A stretch of DNA of 64,000 nt from Halobacillus litoralis. GTDB lineage: Bacteria; Bacillota; Bacilli; Bacillales; Halobacillaceae. Numbering within the stretch: position 1 is the stretch's first letter; each line of letters opens with the position of its first letter. Below are positions 39,102 through 46,780 of this stretch, piece by piece. The stretch lies in assembly GCF_009856355.1 (NCBI RefSeq), contig NZ_WMEW01000001.1, forward strand, positions 434,001-498,000, in the 5' to 3' direction. The notes beneath the pieces were generated by a model. It had not been told where the DNA came from, ran no database searches, and was given only the letters and a program-made list of their open reading frames with translations. The translations under genes were made by a program, and so were the position numbers.

Positions 39102-39358
39102 GCTTAACCCTCCAATTTTCATTTCTGTTATATATGATAAAGTCTTTCGTGTATAAATGAAAGGAATTCCCTTCAAATTTTCTCCTTCCATACGGTTCTA
39201 TCCCGTTTATCTGTACCCGGAAACGCCATCTATCATTCCTTCATTTAATTGTCACAGGATATGAGTGCCCTTCGTAATGCCGAAGGGTCAAAATATGTTA
39301 TATTGGGAATGTGAAAACTTTAACTAATGACTTGCTATAAAAAGGAGCGAATGATCCT

Positions 39359-40096
39359 ATGCCAGAAGCAGTAGTAACGATGGATGGATGGTATTGTCTT
39401 CATGATTTCCGCACATTGGACTGGACAGCCTGGAAGTACGCCTCCGAGGAGGAGCGTGGACAGGCCGTCTCAGAGTTCCGTGAGTTGATCGGACAATGGG
39501 AGGAAACAGAGGAAAATAAGGAAGGCAGCCATGCCCTCTACACAATCGTCGGTCAGAAAGCTGATTTCATGATGATGATTCTCCGCCCGACGATGGAAGA
39601 ATTAAACGAAATTGAAACAGCCTTCAATAAAACGAAGCTGGCTGAGTTCACCACTCCAGCCTATTCCTACGTTTCTGTTGTCGAGCTCTCCAACTATATG
39701 GGAGGCGCCAATGAAGAGGACCCTGAAATCCAGGCCCGCCTTCGTCCGAAGCTTCCGAAGTGGAACCACATCTGCTTCTATCCTATGGATAAGCGCAGAC
39801 AAGGAAACGACAACTGGTACGTTCTTGAAAAGGATGAGCGCGCCAAGCTCATGTATGCCCACGGTATGACCGGCAGACAGTATGCCGGCAAGATCCGTCA
39901 GATCATCACCGGATCCATCGGTTTTGATGACTGGGAGTGGGGCGTCACCTTGTTCGCTCACGATGTCCTTCAATTCAAGAAACTCGTGTATGAAATGAGG
40001 TTCGATGAAGTCACATCGCGCTACGGCGATTTCGGCTCTTTCTATATCGGAAACATTTTGAAGCCTGATGCTGTAGACCAATTCCTTCAAATCTAA
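39359..40096 (+). CDS. hemQ: Coproheme decarboxylase HemQ
   Basis: Last enzyme of the coproporphyrin-dependent heme pathway of Gram-positive bacteria. It turns Fe-coproporphyrin III into protoheme with peroxide. The 245 residues have the chlorite-dismutase fold with the catalytic Tyr141 in CFYPMDKRR and proximal His168 in [13 protein letters not shown]. Arg of chlorite-degrading enzymes is absent, as expected. AAAAGGAG precedes ATG at 9-10 nt. Divergent from pta, as ywfI is in B. subtilis. Confidence 0.95.
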   Translation: MPEAVVTMDGWYCLHDFRTLDWTAWKYASEEERGQAVSEFRELIGQWEETEENKEGSHALYTIVGQKADFMMMILRPTMEELNEIETAFNKTKLAEFTTPAYSYVSVVELSNYMGGANEEDPEIQARLRPKLPKWNHICFYPMDKRRQGNDNWYVLEKDERAKLMYAHGMTGRQYAGKIRQIITGSIGFDDWEWGVTLFAHDVLQFKKLVYEMRFDEVTSRYGDFGSFYIGNILKPDAVDQFLQI

Positions 40097-40105
40097 TGCA
40101 TACGA

Positions 40106-40136
40106 AACTGTCCGGGTATTCCCGGACAGTTTTTTT
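40106..40136 (+). terminator. hemQ terminator
   Basis: AACTGTCCGGG and CCCGGACAGTT form a perfect stem with a 4-nt loop followed by TTTTT. Confidence 0.9.
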
Positions 40137-40232
40137 ATTTCTTTTGAGGTCCTCCTTATTTTACCTGTGTTTTATGAAGAGGATGCGGCGGATTTGTTAA
40201 GGTTTGATTTAGGCAGCGCCCGTTTATTTTTT

Positions 40233-40262
40233 TCATATCCCGGGAGGGTCCGTACATATAGT
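40233..40262 (+). promoter_or_regulatory. Probable sigma-E promoter of cwlJ-gerQ
   Basis: TCATATC (40233-40239), 15 nt, then CATATAGT (40255-40262) resembles the sigma-E pattern (ATA -35, CATACA-T -10). The start would fall near 40269. That leaves the AAGGAG at 40266-40271 incomplete in the mRNA and favours the GTG start of cwlJ. B. subtilis cwlJ is also mother-cell expressed. Confidence 0.5.
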
Positions 40263-40307
40263 GATAAGGAGCATGCAAGCATGCCTTTCGTAAAGCGAGG
40301 TGACAGC

Positions 40308-40730
40308 GTGGCTGTTATTCCTTCTACTGAAGCTGACGTGAAGTTACTGGCGAGGCTGATGCGGGCAGAAGCTGAAGGTGATGGAGAACTGGGAATGCTG
40401 ATGGTTGGGAACACGGGCGTAAACCGCGTGCGCGGAGACTGTATTGATTTCACTGATATCAACACCATCCGTGATATGGTCTATCAAAGCCCGGGAGGAT
40501 TTGAAGCTACCCAGAAGGGCTACTTTTACCAGCGGGCAAGAGAAAAGGATATCCGTCTGGCAAGAAAAACGATCAAAGGGACGCGCTACCACCCGGCCTC
40601 CAACTCCCTCTGGTTTTTCAAGCCTTCAGGTGACTGCCCTGAACAATGGTTCGGACAGTGGAATACAGGGCGCTATAAATCGCACTGCTTCTACTCTCCG
40701 ACCCGGTCCGACTGTCCAAGTGTGTATTAA
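40308..40730 (+). CDS. cwlJ: Spore cortex-lytic hydrolase CwlJ
   Basis: Spore-coat-located cell wall hydrolase that breaks cortex peptidoglycan during germination, including calcium-dipicolinate germination. The 140 residues cover the Hydrolase_2 (SleB/CwlJ catalytic) domain: LLARLMRAEAEG with the catalytic Glu, GNTGVNRV, FEATQKGYFYQRA and C-terminal GDCPEQWFGQWNTGRYKSH. It has no peptidoglycan-binding domain or signal peptide, as CwlJ. GTG at 40308 behind GAGGTGA gives the family start VAV; an ATG at 40281 would add nine residues. It is followed by its partner gerQ. Confidence 0.92.
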   Translation: MAVIPSTEADVKLLARLMRAEAEGDGELGMLMVGNTGVNRVRGDCIDFTDINTIRDMVYQSPGGFEATQKGYFYQRAREKDIRLARKTIKGTRYHPASNSLWFFKPSGDCPEQWFGQWNTGRYKSHCFYSPTRSDCPSVY

Positions 40731-40752
40731 ATTCCTTTAAGGAGTGATTCAA

Positions 40753-41256
40753 TTGGCACAAAAACCACAATCCGGAGGCCAGGGACAGCCGATGTACGGG
40801 CAGATGTCCTCCCCCTATTATGGTCAGAACCCTTATATGCACCAATATCCAAGTGCCCCTTTTCCCAACCAGGGGATGCCTCAGGGTCAGCAGGGAGGCA
40901 GCCTCCAGGTTCCACCTATGCAGCAGGGCAGTTTCAAAGGAGGGGTGAACCCGCCGAACATGCTCCCTTCTGAGGAATCCTACATTGAAAATATTCTCAG
41001 GCTCAATGCCGGAAAACCAGCCACTGTATACATGACCTTTGAAAATAACGATCAATGGAATGCGAAAATTTTCAAAGGCGTTATTGAAGCGGCTGGAAGG
41101 GATCATATCATTTTAAGCGATCCACAGACAGGGAAGCGCTACCTCCTATTGATGGTCTACCTCGATTACATTACATTCGATGAAGAAATCAACTATAACT
41201 ACCCATTCGGATCAGGATCCAGTCAGGGCATGGCCAACTACCAGTCCCGCCCTTAA
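40753..41256 (+). CDS. gerQ: Spore coat protein GerQ
   Basis: Coat protein needed to localise CwlJ and cross-linked by transglutaminase in B. subtilis. The 167 residues have a Gln/Pro/Gly/Tyr-rich N-terminal half (MYGQMSSPYYGQNPYMHQ) and a conserved C-terminal domain (ESYIENILRLNAGK to DYITFDEEINY). The start is a TTG (40753-40755): AAGGAG is 8 nt upstream, and a GTG at 40744 would overlap it. It forms an operon with cwlJ. Confidence 0.93.
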   Translation: MAQKPQSGGQGQPMYGQMSSPYYGQNPYMHQYPSAPFPNQGMPQGQQGGSLQVPPMQQGSFKGGVNPPNMLPSEESYIENILRLNAGKPATVYMTFENNDQWNAKIFKGVIEAAGRDHIILSDPQTGKRYLLLMVYLDYITFDEEINYNYPFGSGSSQGMANYQSRP

Positions 41257-41262
41257 GCTTGA

Positions 41263-41289
41263 ACTCGCTATTTCGATAGCGGGTTTTTC
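41263..41289 (+). terminator. gerQ terminator
   Basis: ACTCGCTAT and ATAGCGGGT pair (one G-T) around a TTCG loop and are followed by TTTTT. Confidence 0.85.
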
Positions 41290-41313
41290 ACTATGAAAGG
41301 AAAAGGTGAACGG

Positions 41314-41562
41314 ATGAGACCTCCTTATGAGAATTACCAGCGGGCCTTGCTGGGAACCCTCCTTCTTGCGGTCGTCCTGGCGGTCCTGGCCTTATTTCAG
41401 CTGGAACATCAATGGCTCGTTCTTCTTTTATTCTATGTCCTGACCGCCGGCTTTGTTTTAGAGGGGCTCGTAGCCATGAAAAAGCAGCTGCAGATCGACA
41501 TGATCATTCAGCTGCTGCGGGCCTTTATCATTTTTGTATTTGCAACCATTCTTTATTTCTGA
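41314..41562 (+). CDS. Small membrane protein, function unknown
   Basis: 82 residues with three hydrophobic helices (about 12-30, 33-52 and 62-80) and a charged loop MKKQLQ between the last two. No family recognised. ATG at 41314 follows AAAGGTGA at 4 nt; the frame is open from an ATG seven codons earlier. It starts just after the gerQ terminator and ends 3 bp from convergent ywdK. Confidence 0.7.
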   Translation: MRPPYENYQRALLGTLLLAVVLAVLALFQLEHQWLVLLLFYVLTAGFVLEGLVAMKKQLQIDMIIQLLRAFIIFVFATILYF

Positions 41563-41565
41563 CGA

Positions 41566-41934
41566 TTACAGATGCTTGATGATGGCATATCCAAGCAGAA
41601 TCCATCCGATTAAGAATGACAAACCGCCCAGAGGTGTGATCATGGCAAATGTCTTGATTTCCGTAACGGCATAGATGTAGAGGCTGCCGGAAAACAAGAC
41701 GATACCAATCAGGAAAAACCAGCCGGCGCCGGTCATCATTCCGGCCTGGATTCTGCCCATCAACAAGGCCGTTCCAAACAACGCCATCGTATGGAACATT
41801 TGATAATCCACGGCTTTCCCCCACTGGTCCAGGCCTTTTTCAGAAACTTTCCCTTCCAGACCATGGGCTCCAAAGGCTCCAAGGGCTACAGACAAAAAAC
41901 CATTGATAACTGCGGCGATCAGTAAAAATTTCAT
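41566..41934 (-). CDS. ywdK: DUF423 membrane protein (YwdK family)
   Basis: 122 residues with four helices and the family hallmarks LGAFGAHGLEGK near the start and ITPLGGLSFLIGW near the end. Widespread in bacteria, function unknown. AGGAAGGAAGG precedes the ATG. It follows ywdI by 15 bp as in B. subtilis. Confidence 0.92.
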   Translation of the reverse strand: MKFLLIAAVINGFLSVALGAFGAHGLEGKVSEKGLDQWGKAVDYQMFHTMALFGTALLMGRIQAGMMTGAGWFFLIGIVLFSGSLYIYAVTEIKTFAMITPLGGLSFLIGWILLGYAIIKHL

Positions 41935-41949
41935 ATCGATCCTTCCTTC

Positions 41950-42243
41950 CTAGAAATCAAATATAGACGGCCCGTTGGCCTCTTCGTGATCCACTGTATC
42001 CGGCTGGGACTGTTTCGCCGGCGCTTTATCCGCCCCCATCATTTTCCGGATTTCCTCTGCGGTTGGTTCATTGACCGAAGGCTCCGGGCGCCCTCCCTGG
42101 GCATCTTCCTCCAGCAGAAGCTCAGCCAGAAGCTTCACAGAACGGACATGCTCTCTCACTCTCTGTTCGTTTCCATGCTGAAGCATCGCTTCCTGTATTT
42201 CATTGGCCATCCTTTTTAAAACGCTGTGATTGGTTACTGCCAT
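41950..42243 (-). CDS. ywdI: YwdI family protein (DUF5327)
   Basis: 97 residues, soluble. An N-terminal helix pair (HSVLKRMANEIQEAMLQ, REHVRSVKLLAELLLEE) is followed by a disordered, acidic and proline-rich tail that ends SIFDF. Function unknown. AAAGGAG is 8 nt before ATG. First gene of the ywdI-ywdK unit. Confidence 0.88.
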   Translation of the reverse strand: MAVTNHSVLKRMANEIQEAMLQHGNEQRVREHVRSVKLLAELLLEEDAQGGRPEPSVNEPTAEEIRKMMGADKAPAKQSQPDTVDHEEANGPSIFDF

Positions 42244-42445
42244 TTTATAAACTCCTTTGCTCCTGTAAAAATGGGACTCTGTCGTAGTTTAACACGTCTC
42301 TTCCCCTCGTGTCCCATCCCCTTTCCATTGTTCAAACAAAGTTCCAAAACAATCTTTAAAAACCGCTCTTACTAAAATACATGAAGTGGAATCCCCTCTT
42401 TCTCAAAACCCTCACCCTCTCCTATCCCAGCAGGGACAAAACCGG

Positions 42446-42473
42446 ATAAAAAAACTCCATCTGGGGCGGAGTT
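42446..42473 (-). terminator. Hairpin in the ywdI/NSS-transporter gap
   Basis: AACTCC pairs with GGAGTT around 9 nt and on the minus strand runs into seven Ts. The 42244-42871 gap otherwise holds one more terminator and repeat copy B; no gene was found in it. Confidence 0.5.
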
Positions 42474-42633
42474 GTAAGCTGGTGGGAAAATCTCTACACT
42501 CTTTTAAGGGAGACTCTGCTTGGATCTAAGTCCTTCTGAAGAAAAAGATATTCATAAAAAGCCAGCAATAAGAGAGAGACGAGATTAGTCCAAATGACTG
42601 GATGAGATAGGTCTTCCACATATAAAACGGTAT

Positions 42634-42679
42634 ATAAAAAAGGGGCTGACTTTTGTTTAACAAAAGTCAGCCCTTTTTA
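42634..42679 (-). terminator. Terminator downstream of the NSS transporter
   Basis: AAAAAGGGGCTGACTTTTG pairs with CAAAAGTCAGCCCTTTTT with a small loop. T-runs on both strands make it strong in either direction. Confidence 0.8.
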
Positions 42680-42698
42680 TCTGCTCATAACTTAGTTC

Positions 42699-42834
42699 GG
42701 TAACGTGGAGCGTTCGGTGGTGACGCCTGCGGGAACAGCGCGAGCCGAAGATCCACTTGGTCAAGTGCTCTTCTTGACCAAGTTAGCTGAGGCCGTGCCC
42801 GCGGCAAGCATCCACCGACAAGCGGAACGCGACC
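42699..42834 (-). repeat. Dispersed structured repeat, copy B
   Basis: 136-bp copy in inverted orientation relative to copy A, from GGTCGCGTTCCGC (minus strand) to CTCCACGTTACC. The central hairpin is ACTTGGTCAAG / CTTGACCAAGT (42755-42765, 42773-42783) with a 7-nt loop. Two pairs differ from copy A, each changed on both arms. It lies 37 bp past the stop of the NSS transporter gene. Confidence 0.85.
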
Positions 42835-42871
42835 GGAAACATAAGATAGGACCAGTTCCTGGTCAGGTTTA

Positions 42872-44209
42872 TCAAATAACCCCTAATTTGTTTAGGAAAA
42901 TCAGGATGATCATGACCGGTGCGACGAACTTCACAAGGTAATACCAGACTTGTCCGATACCGGATCCCGTGAAATCTGTAGCTTCCAGGGCTTCCGATTT
43001 AGAGAAATACCACCCGATCAACAGCGCCATGGAAAGACCGCCCAGCGGCAGAAGAATGTTGGATGCAATGTAATCCATGGAATCCAGAATGTTCAAATCG
43101 CCGATCGGTGTGACACCTGACCAGATTCCGAAACCGAGAGAAACCCCGATTCCCATAACAAACATGATCGCTCCCATGACAACACTCGTGGCAAACCGAG
43201 TCCAGCCCAGAATTCTCATAAAGTAGGCTGTCGGCACTTCCAGTATGGAAACAGAAGAAGACAAGGAAGCAAGAATCAGGGCGAAGAAGAAGACAAGCCC
43301 TACGATTCCACCCATCGGCATCTGCTCAAAGATGCTTGGCAGTGTAATGAATACAAGCGGCGGCCCTGAGCTCGAATCGATACCGAAGGCAAAAACAGCT
43401 GGAAAAATGACGAGGCCGGATATAACTGCAAAGAAGGTATCCATAATCCCGATCCCAAGAGCGGCACTTGGCAGTTTGTTTTCTTTCCTCAAATAGCTTC
43501 CGTACGTGAGCATAGCTCCCATCCCCAGGCTCAATGAGAAAAACGCCTGCCCGAGGGCAGCGATGTAAATGGACGGATCACTTAAAGCAGTCCAATCCGG
43601 CTGAAACAGGAACTTCACCCCTTCTGATGCACCGTCCAGGGATAAGCTGAAAAATGCCAATCCAATCAAGATGAGGGCAAGCAGCGGCATAAAGATTTTG
43701 TTGGCTGCTTCAATCCCCTTTTTCACCCCACTCAACACGATGATGATGGTGAGGATCATAAACAGGGCTGTCCAGGCAATTGGATGCCACGAATGACTGA
43801 TAAACTGACCGAATGCCCCTTCGTAGCCGACTTCCGGTGACGAAAAGTAAGACCCATTTAAATAATTCCAGAAATAAAAGATCGCCCAGCCGGCTACCAC
43901 GGCGTAAAAACTCAAGATTAAGAAGGAACTGGCGATACCAAAAAACCCGGTTAAATACCACGGTGTGTTTGGTGCCAGCTTCTTGAAGGAACCGACAACA
44001 TCACTCTCTGCTTTTCGACCAATACTCACTTCAGCAAGAAGCAGCGGGACCCCCAGTAAAATGACGAAGGTCAGGTACAACAGCAGAAAGGCTCCTCCAC
44101 CACTGTTTCCTGCTACAAAGGAGAACCTCCAAATATTCCCCAGGCCAACAGCGGAACCCATGGCTGCCAGCATAAAACCAAGCTTCGTCCCCCACTTTTC
44201 TCTTACCAT
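42872..44209 (-). CDS. Sodium-dependent transporter, NSS/SNF family
   Basis: 445-residue membrane protein of the neurotransmitter:sodium symporter family, 11-12 helices. The first helix has GSAVGLGNIWRFSFVAGNSGGGAF, with the unwound substrate and sodium site. SLSLGMGAMLTYGSYL is helix 6. Bacterial members import amino acids with Na+; the substrate here cannot be named, though B. subtilis YocR and YhdH are relatives. GGAGAGGAG precedes ATG. No riboswitch was found upstream. Confidence 0.92.
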   Translation of the reverse strand: MVREKWGTKLGFMLAAMGSAVGLGNIWRFSFVAGNSGGGAFLLLYLTFVILLGVPLLLAEVSIGRKAESDVVGSFKKLAPNTPWYLTGFFGIASSFLILSFYAVVAGWAIFYFWNYLNGSYFSSPEVGYEGAFGQFISHSWHPIAWTALFMILTIIIVLSGVKKGIEAANKIFMPLLALILIGLAFFSLSLDGASEGVKFLFQPDWTALSDPSIYIAALGQAFFSLSLGMGAMLTYGSYLRKENKLPSAALGIGIMDTFFAVISGLVIFPAVFAFGIDSSSGPPLVFITLPSIFEQMPMGGIVGLVFFFALILASLSSSVSILEVPTAYFMRILGWTRFATSVVMGAIMFVMGIGVSLGFGIWSGVTPIGDLNILDSMDYIASNILLPLGGLSMALLIGWYFSKSEALEATDFTGSGIGQVWYYLVKFVAPVMIILIFLNKLGVI

Positions 44210-44315
44210 TCTTCCTCAACTCCTCTCCAACTCTTTCTATGATGTTCTGATAAATATTCATCATAATATCATAGATTTGGGAAAAGTTGATATAAAATCA
44301 GAAATTTCATATAAT

Positions 44316-44534
44316 TTACAGCCTGTAGTCTATTTTCGACTGCTTCTTTTGTACAGGAGACGTGTTTTCCCGATGCTTTTCCTCAAATTTCATACAGGGG
44401 GTGCCTGAGGAATGCTGCACCACCTGAGAGGGCATCTCCTTCGATTTGAAATCGTAAGCGCTGCAGGCTCTCGGAAAAGCAGGGTTCCATGTCGTCCGAA
44501 AATGCCGGCAGCGAAAACAATTGATCTTCTTCAA
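44316..44534 (-). CDS. Small four-cysteine protein, probably zinc-binding
   Basis: 72 residues read from a TTG (44532-44534) behind AGGAAGG at 6-7 nt. The sequence starts MKKINCFRCRHFRTTWNP and continues PRACSAYDFKSKEMPSQVV and SSGTPCMKFEEK. Cysteines are at 6, 9, 23 and 46, a spacing that could hold one metal ion. I recall close homologues in many bacilli, sometimes mislabelled as uracil-DNA glycosylase; no function is known. A longer overlapping frame on the same strand starting at 44622 lacks a ribosome binding site and such conservation. Transcribed before the NSS transporter. Confidence 0.78.
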   Translation of the reverse strand: MKKINCFRCRHFRTTWNPAFPRACSAYDFKSKEMPSQVVQHSSGTPCMKFEEKHRENTSPVQKKQSKIDYRL

Positions 44535-44602
44535 AGAATTCCTTCCTTTCAACTGATGTGGTAAAAGCATAGCATATCCACTGGACCCGGCCATAAACAA
44601 AG

Positions 44603-44634
44603 CAGCCCCGCTTCACTCTCATGAAGCAGGGCTG
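44603..44634 (-). terminator. Terminator after the phasin-like gene
   Basis: CAGCCC.GCTTCA pairs with TGAAGC.GGGCTG. The minus strand then reads CTTTGTTT. It lies 5 nt beyond the stop of the gene at 44640. Confidence 0.7.
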
Positions 44635-44639
44635 TCATT

Positions 44640-44948
44640 TTAGTATCCGCGTTCGTTTTCAAGACGCTGAATCCGCGCTTCCAGTTTTTCATAGTCCTCA
44701 CGGGAAACGAATCCAAGTTCATTCATTTGATCCTGGAATTTTGCCTTCATCTGTTCATTCCACTCCTGATCCTTCGACTGACCTTTGGCCATCCATGCCT
44801 GCATCCGCTCATTCACCACGCTCTTCGCCTGCGAAGGGCTGATTTCCCCCCGCCTGACCATATCATTCACGAGCTTTTCGAATTTTTCTTTTCCACTGAC
44901 AGCGGCTCCTAGCCCTAAATGAAAACCTTTTTTCAGCAAGTCATTCAT
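44640..44948 (-). CDS. Phasin-like small helical protein
   Basis: 102 residues, all helical, of the type annotated as phasin or polyhydroxyalkanoate synthesis regulator. The N-terminal helix LLKKGFHLGLGAAVSGKEKFEKLVN is amphipathic. The C-terminus is a short coiled coil with a leucine repeat (SREDYEKLEARIQRLEN). No pha genes are near. Its ATG overlaps the stop of the UbiB-family gene, so a joint function is more likely than granule binding. AGGAGG precedes the start. Confidence 0.75.
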   Translation of the reverse strand: MNDLLKKGFHLGLGAAVSGKEKFEKLVNDMVRRGEISPSQAKSVVNERMQAWMAKGQSKDQEWNEQMKAKFQDQMNELGFVSREDYEKLEARIQRLENERGY

Positions 44949-46609
44949 TTTCTATTCCTCCTATTATGATTGAGCTTCCGCAGCATGTTCACATGATTGA
45001 TGGAACTGATCATAAACCCGGCGGCACCTGACCCGAAGATGATGCCGCCAATCCACCAGCCCGGCAGTACTTCCGTGATGCCTGTATAAAAGAAAGCAGC
45101 GCCTCCAATCATCATGAGGATGAAGGAAAGCAGAGTCATAAATAGATAATACTGATGGAACAACTGATTCTTCTGCTGGGTCGTCTTCCATTCCCTCTCT
45201 TTATCCCCATCCTCCAAATATTCAACAAGGGCACGAGGAAGAGAGAGAAGCGGCCTCGCCGTCTCTTTTAACACATCTGTGTAAAGGGACGAGGTGGAAT
45301 CCTTTCCGGATACCCATTCCTTAATGACCGGACGTCCCCAGGCGATCAAATCCACTTGAGGATAAACGGTGCTCAGCACTCCTACAACGATGGATGCCGC
45401 ACGTCCAAGAAAAGCATAGTCGGCAGGCAGCTGGATCGGCTGTTCTTTGACAAACTGCTGCAGATCTTCCAGCATGTCATTCATCATATGTGCGTCCAGC
45501 TTGTCAAAGTTCCCTTCCAGGTACATGTCCGTTGTCTGTTTCAACAGCTTTTTCACTTTTTCAGTATCTGCTTCCGGCAGGAGAAAGTCCATGTCCTGTA
45601 ACGCTTCAATCACCCGGTCATAGTCATCAAGAATGAAACCCTGAATCATTTTGCGGATGGAATCCGCATCCTCTTTCTTGATTTCCCCCACCATACCGAA
45701 GTCCAGGACGACGACGGTGCCGTCCTCTTTAATCATTAAGTTCCCCGGGTGGGGATCAGAGTGGAACATTCCGGCATATAGAAATTGTTCGATACACAGT
45801 TCAAACAACGTATAAGCAATACGGCTCCGGTCGATTCCATGCCTGTCCATGAAAGATACATCTGTAATTTTATGCCCTTCCACCCACTCCATGACGAGCA
45901 CACGCTTCGTCGAAAGATCTTCATAATAGTGGGGCACATATACATCCTCGAAATCACGGAAACGTTTTTGAAAGGCACGGCCGTTCTGAAGCTCCATCGT
46001 GAAGTCGAGCTCATTGCTGATGACACGGACAACTTCCGTATAAAGGGCCTGGAGATCCGCTTTTTTTCCATAAACGGTCAGCCGGTCAACTAGCCAGAAG
46101 ACGATCTTCAACGCCTTGAAATCCATCCGGAACGTATCACGGACTCTGTAGCGCTGTACCTTGACCGCCACCGGTGTCCCGTCCTTCAGACGGGCTTTGT
46201 ATACTTCTCCAATGGATGCGGAGGCGACTGCTTTTTCATCCATAGATGCAAGGCAGTCTTCCAACGGGGCATTCCAGTCTTCCTCGATCGTTTTTTTGGA
46301 ATAGGAAAACGGGACAGGCTTCACGCGGTCGACAAGTCCCTCCAATTCTTTAATAAAGGAGGGTGGAAGGAGATCGCCACGGGAGCTGAGGAACTGGCCG
46401 AATTTAATAAGCAGCCCGCCGAGGGCCACTGCTTTCTGCCTGTACTCTTCCGCCATATCCGCCAGCATCATTTCCCATTTCCTTTTCGTCTGCTCATCCC
46501 AGATCCGGTGTCTTTTTTCGAACCAGAAAATACGGAGCAGAAAACGGACGGACATCCAGACGATGACCGTGATCCGGTAAATGGCTATGTATTTCAACCG
46601 TTGCTGCAC
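44945..46609 (-). CDS. ABC1/UbiB-family atypical kinase
   Basis: 554-residue protein-kinase-like ATPase linked in other organisms to quinone biosynthesis and lipid homeostasis. The family KxGQ motif KFGQFLSSRGDLLP is at about 69-82. The A-rich loop reads SASIGEVYKA, catalytic Asp is in HSDPHPGNLM and metal Asp in VLDFGMVGE. Two membrane helices end the protein. GTG at 46607-46609 is chosen because AAAGGAGG is 8 nt upstream; the longer frame has no signal. Its partner is the phasin-like gene. The substrate is unknown. Confidence 0.9.
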   Translation of the reverse strand: MQQRLKYIAIYRITVIVWMSVRFLLRIFWFEKRHRIWDEQTKRKWEMMLADMAEEYRQKAVALGGLLIKFGQFLSSRGDLLPPSFIKELEGLVDRVKPVPFSYSKKTIEEDWNAPLEDCLASMDEKAVASASIGEVYKARLKDGTPVAVKVQRYRVRDTFRMDFKALKIVFWLVDRLTVYGKKADLQALYTEVVRVISNELDFTMELQNGRAFQKRFRDFEDVYVPHYYEDLSTKRVLVMEWVEGHKITDVSFMDRHGIDRSRIAYTLFELCIEQFLYAGMFHSDPHPGNLMIKEDGTVVVLDFGMVGEIKKEDADSIRKMIQGFILDDYDRVIEALQDMDFLLPEADTEKVKKLLKQTTDMYLEGNFDKLDAHMMNDMLEDLQQFVKEQPIQLPADYAFLGRAASIVVGVLSTVYPQVDLIAWGRPVIKEWVSGKDSTSSLYTDVLKETARPLLSLPRALVEYLEDGDKEREWKTTQQKNQLFHQYYLFMTLLSFILMMIGGAAFFYTGITEVLPGWWIGGIIFGSGAAGFMISSINHVNMLRKLNHNRRNRK

Positions 46610-46780
46610 AGCACCCGCCTCCTTTCTATGCTTCTGTACCTTACCTTTCCCCGCAAACCCGGCGGTCAATCCTGCCATTCGACAATCCCGGCGCATAAAA
46701 GCCCCTGTCTGCCAAAGGCAGCGCTTGCACTTTTCTCTTCTATTGTGTGAAAATTCATGTATAACGAAAGGATGAGTGCA

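Noticed and set aside
44288-44316. Plus-strand TTGATA-17-TATAAT promoter
   Set aside because: Good match but in AT-rich DNA with no plus-strand gene beyond it; antisense transcription cannot be supported from sequence alone.
44340-44520. TPP- or glycine-riboswitch-like words (CTGAGAGG, CTCTCAGG, GAAGGAG) upstream of the NSS transporter
   Set aside because: The conserved cores are incomplete and the words fall inside the coding sequence of the cysteine-rich small protein, which explains them.
44383-44622. 79-codon minus-strand frame over the cysteine-rich gene
   Set aside because: No ribosome binding site, begins inside a terminator stem, and the other frame has the conserved motif pattern.
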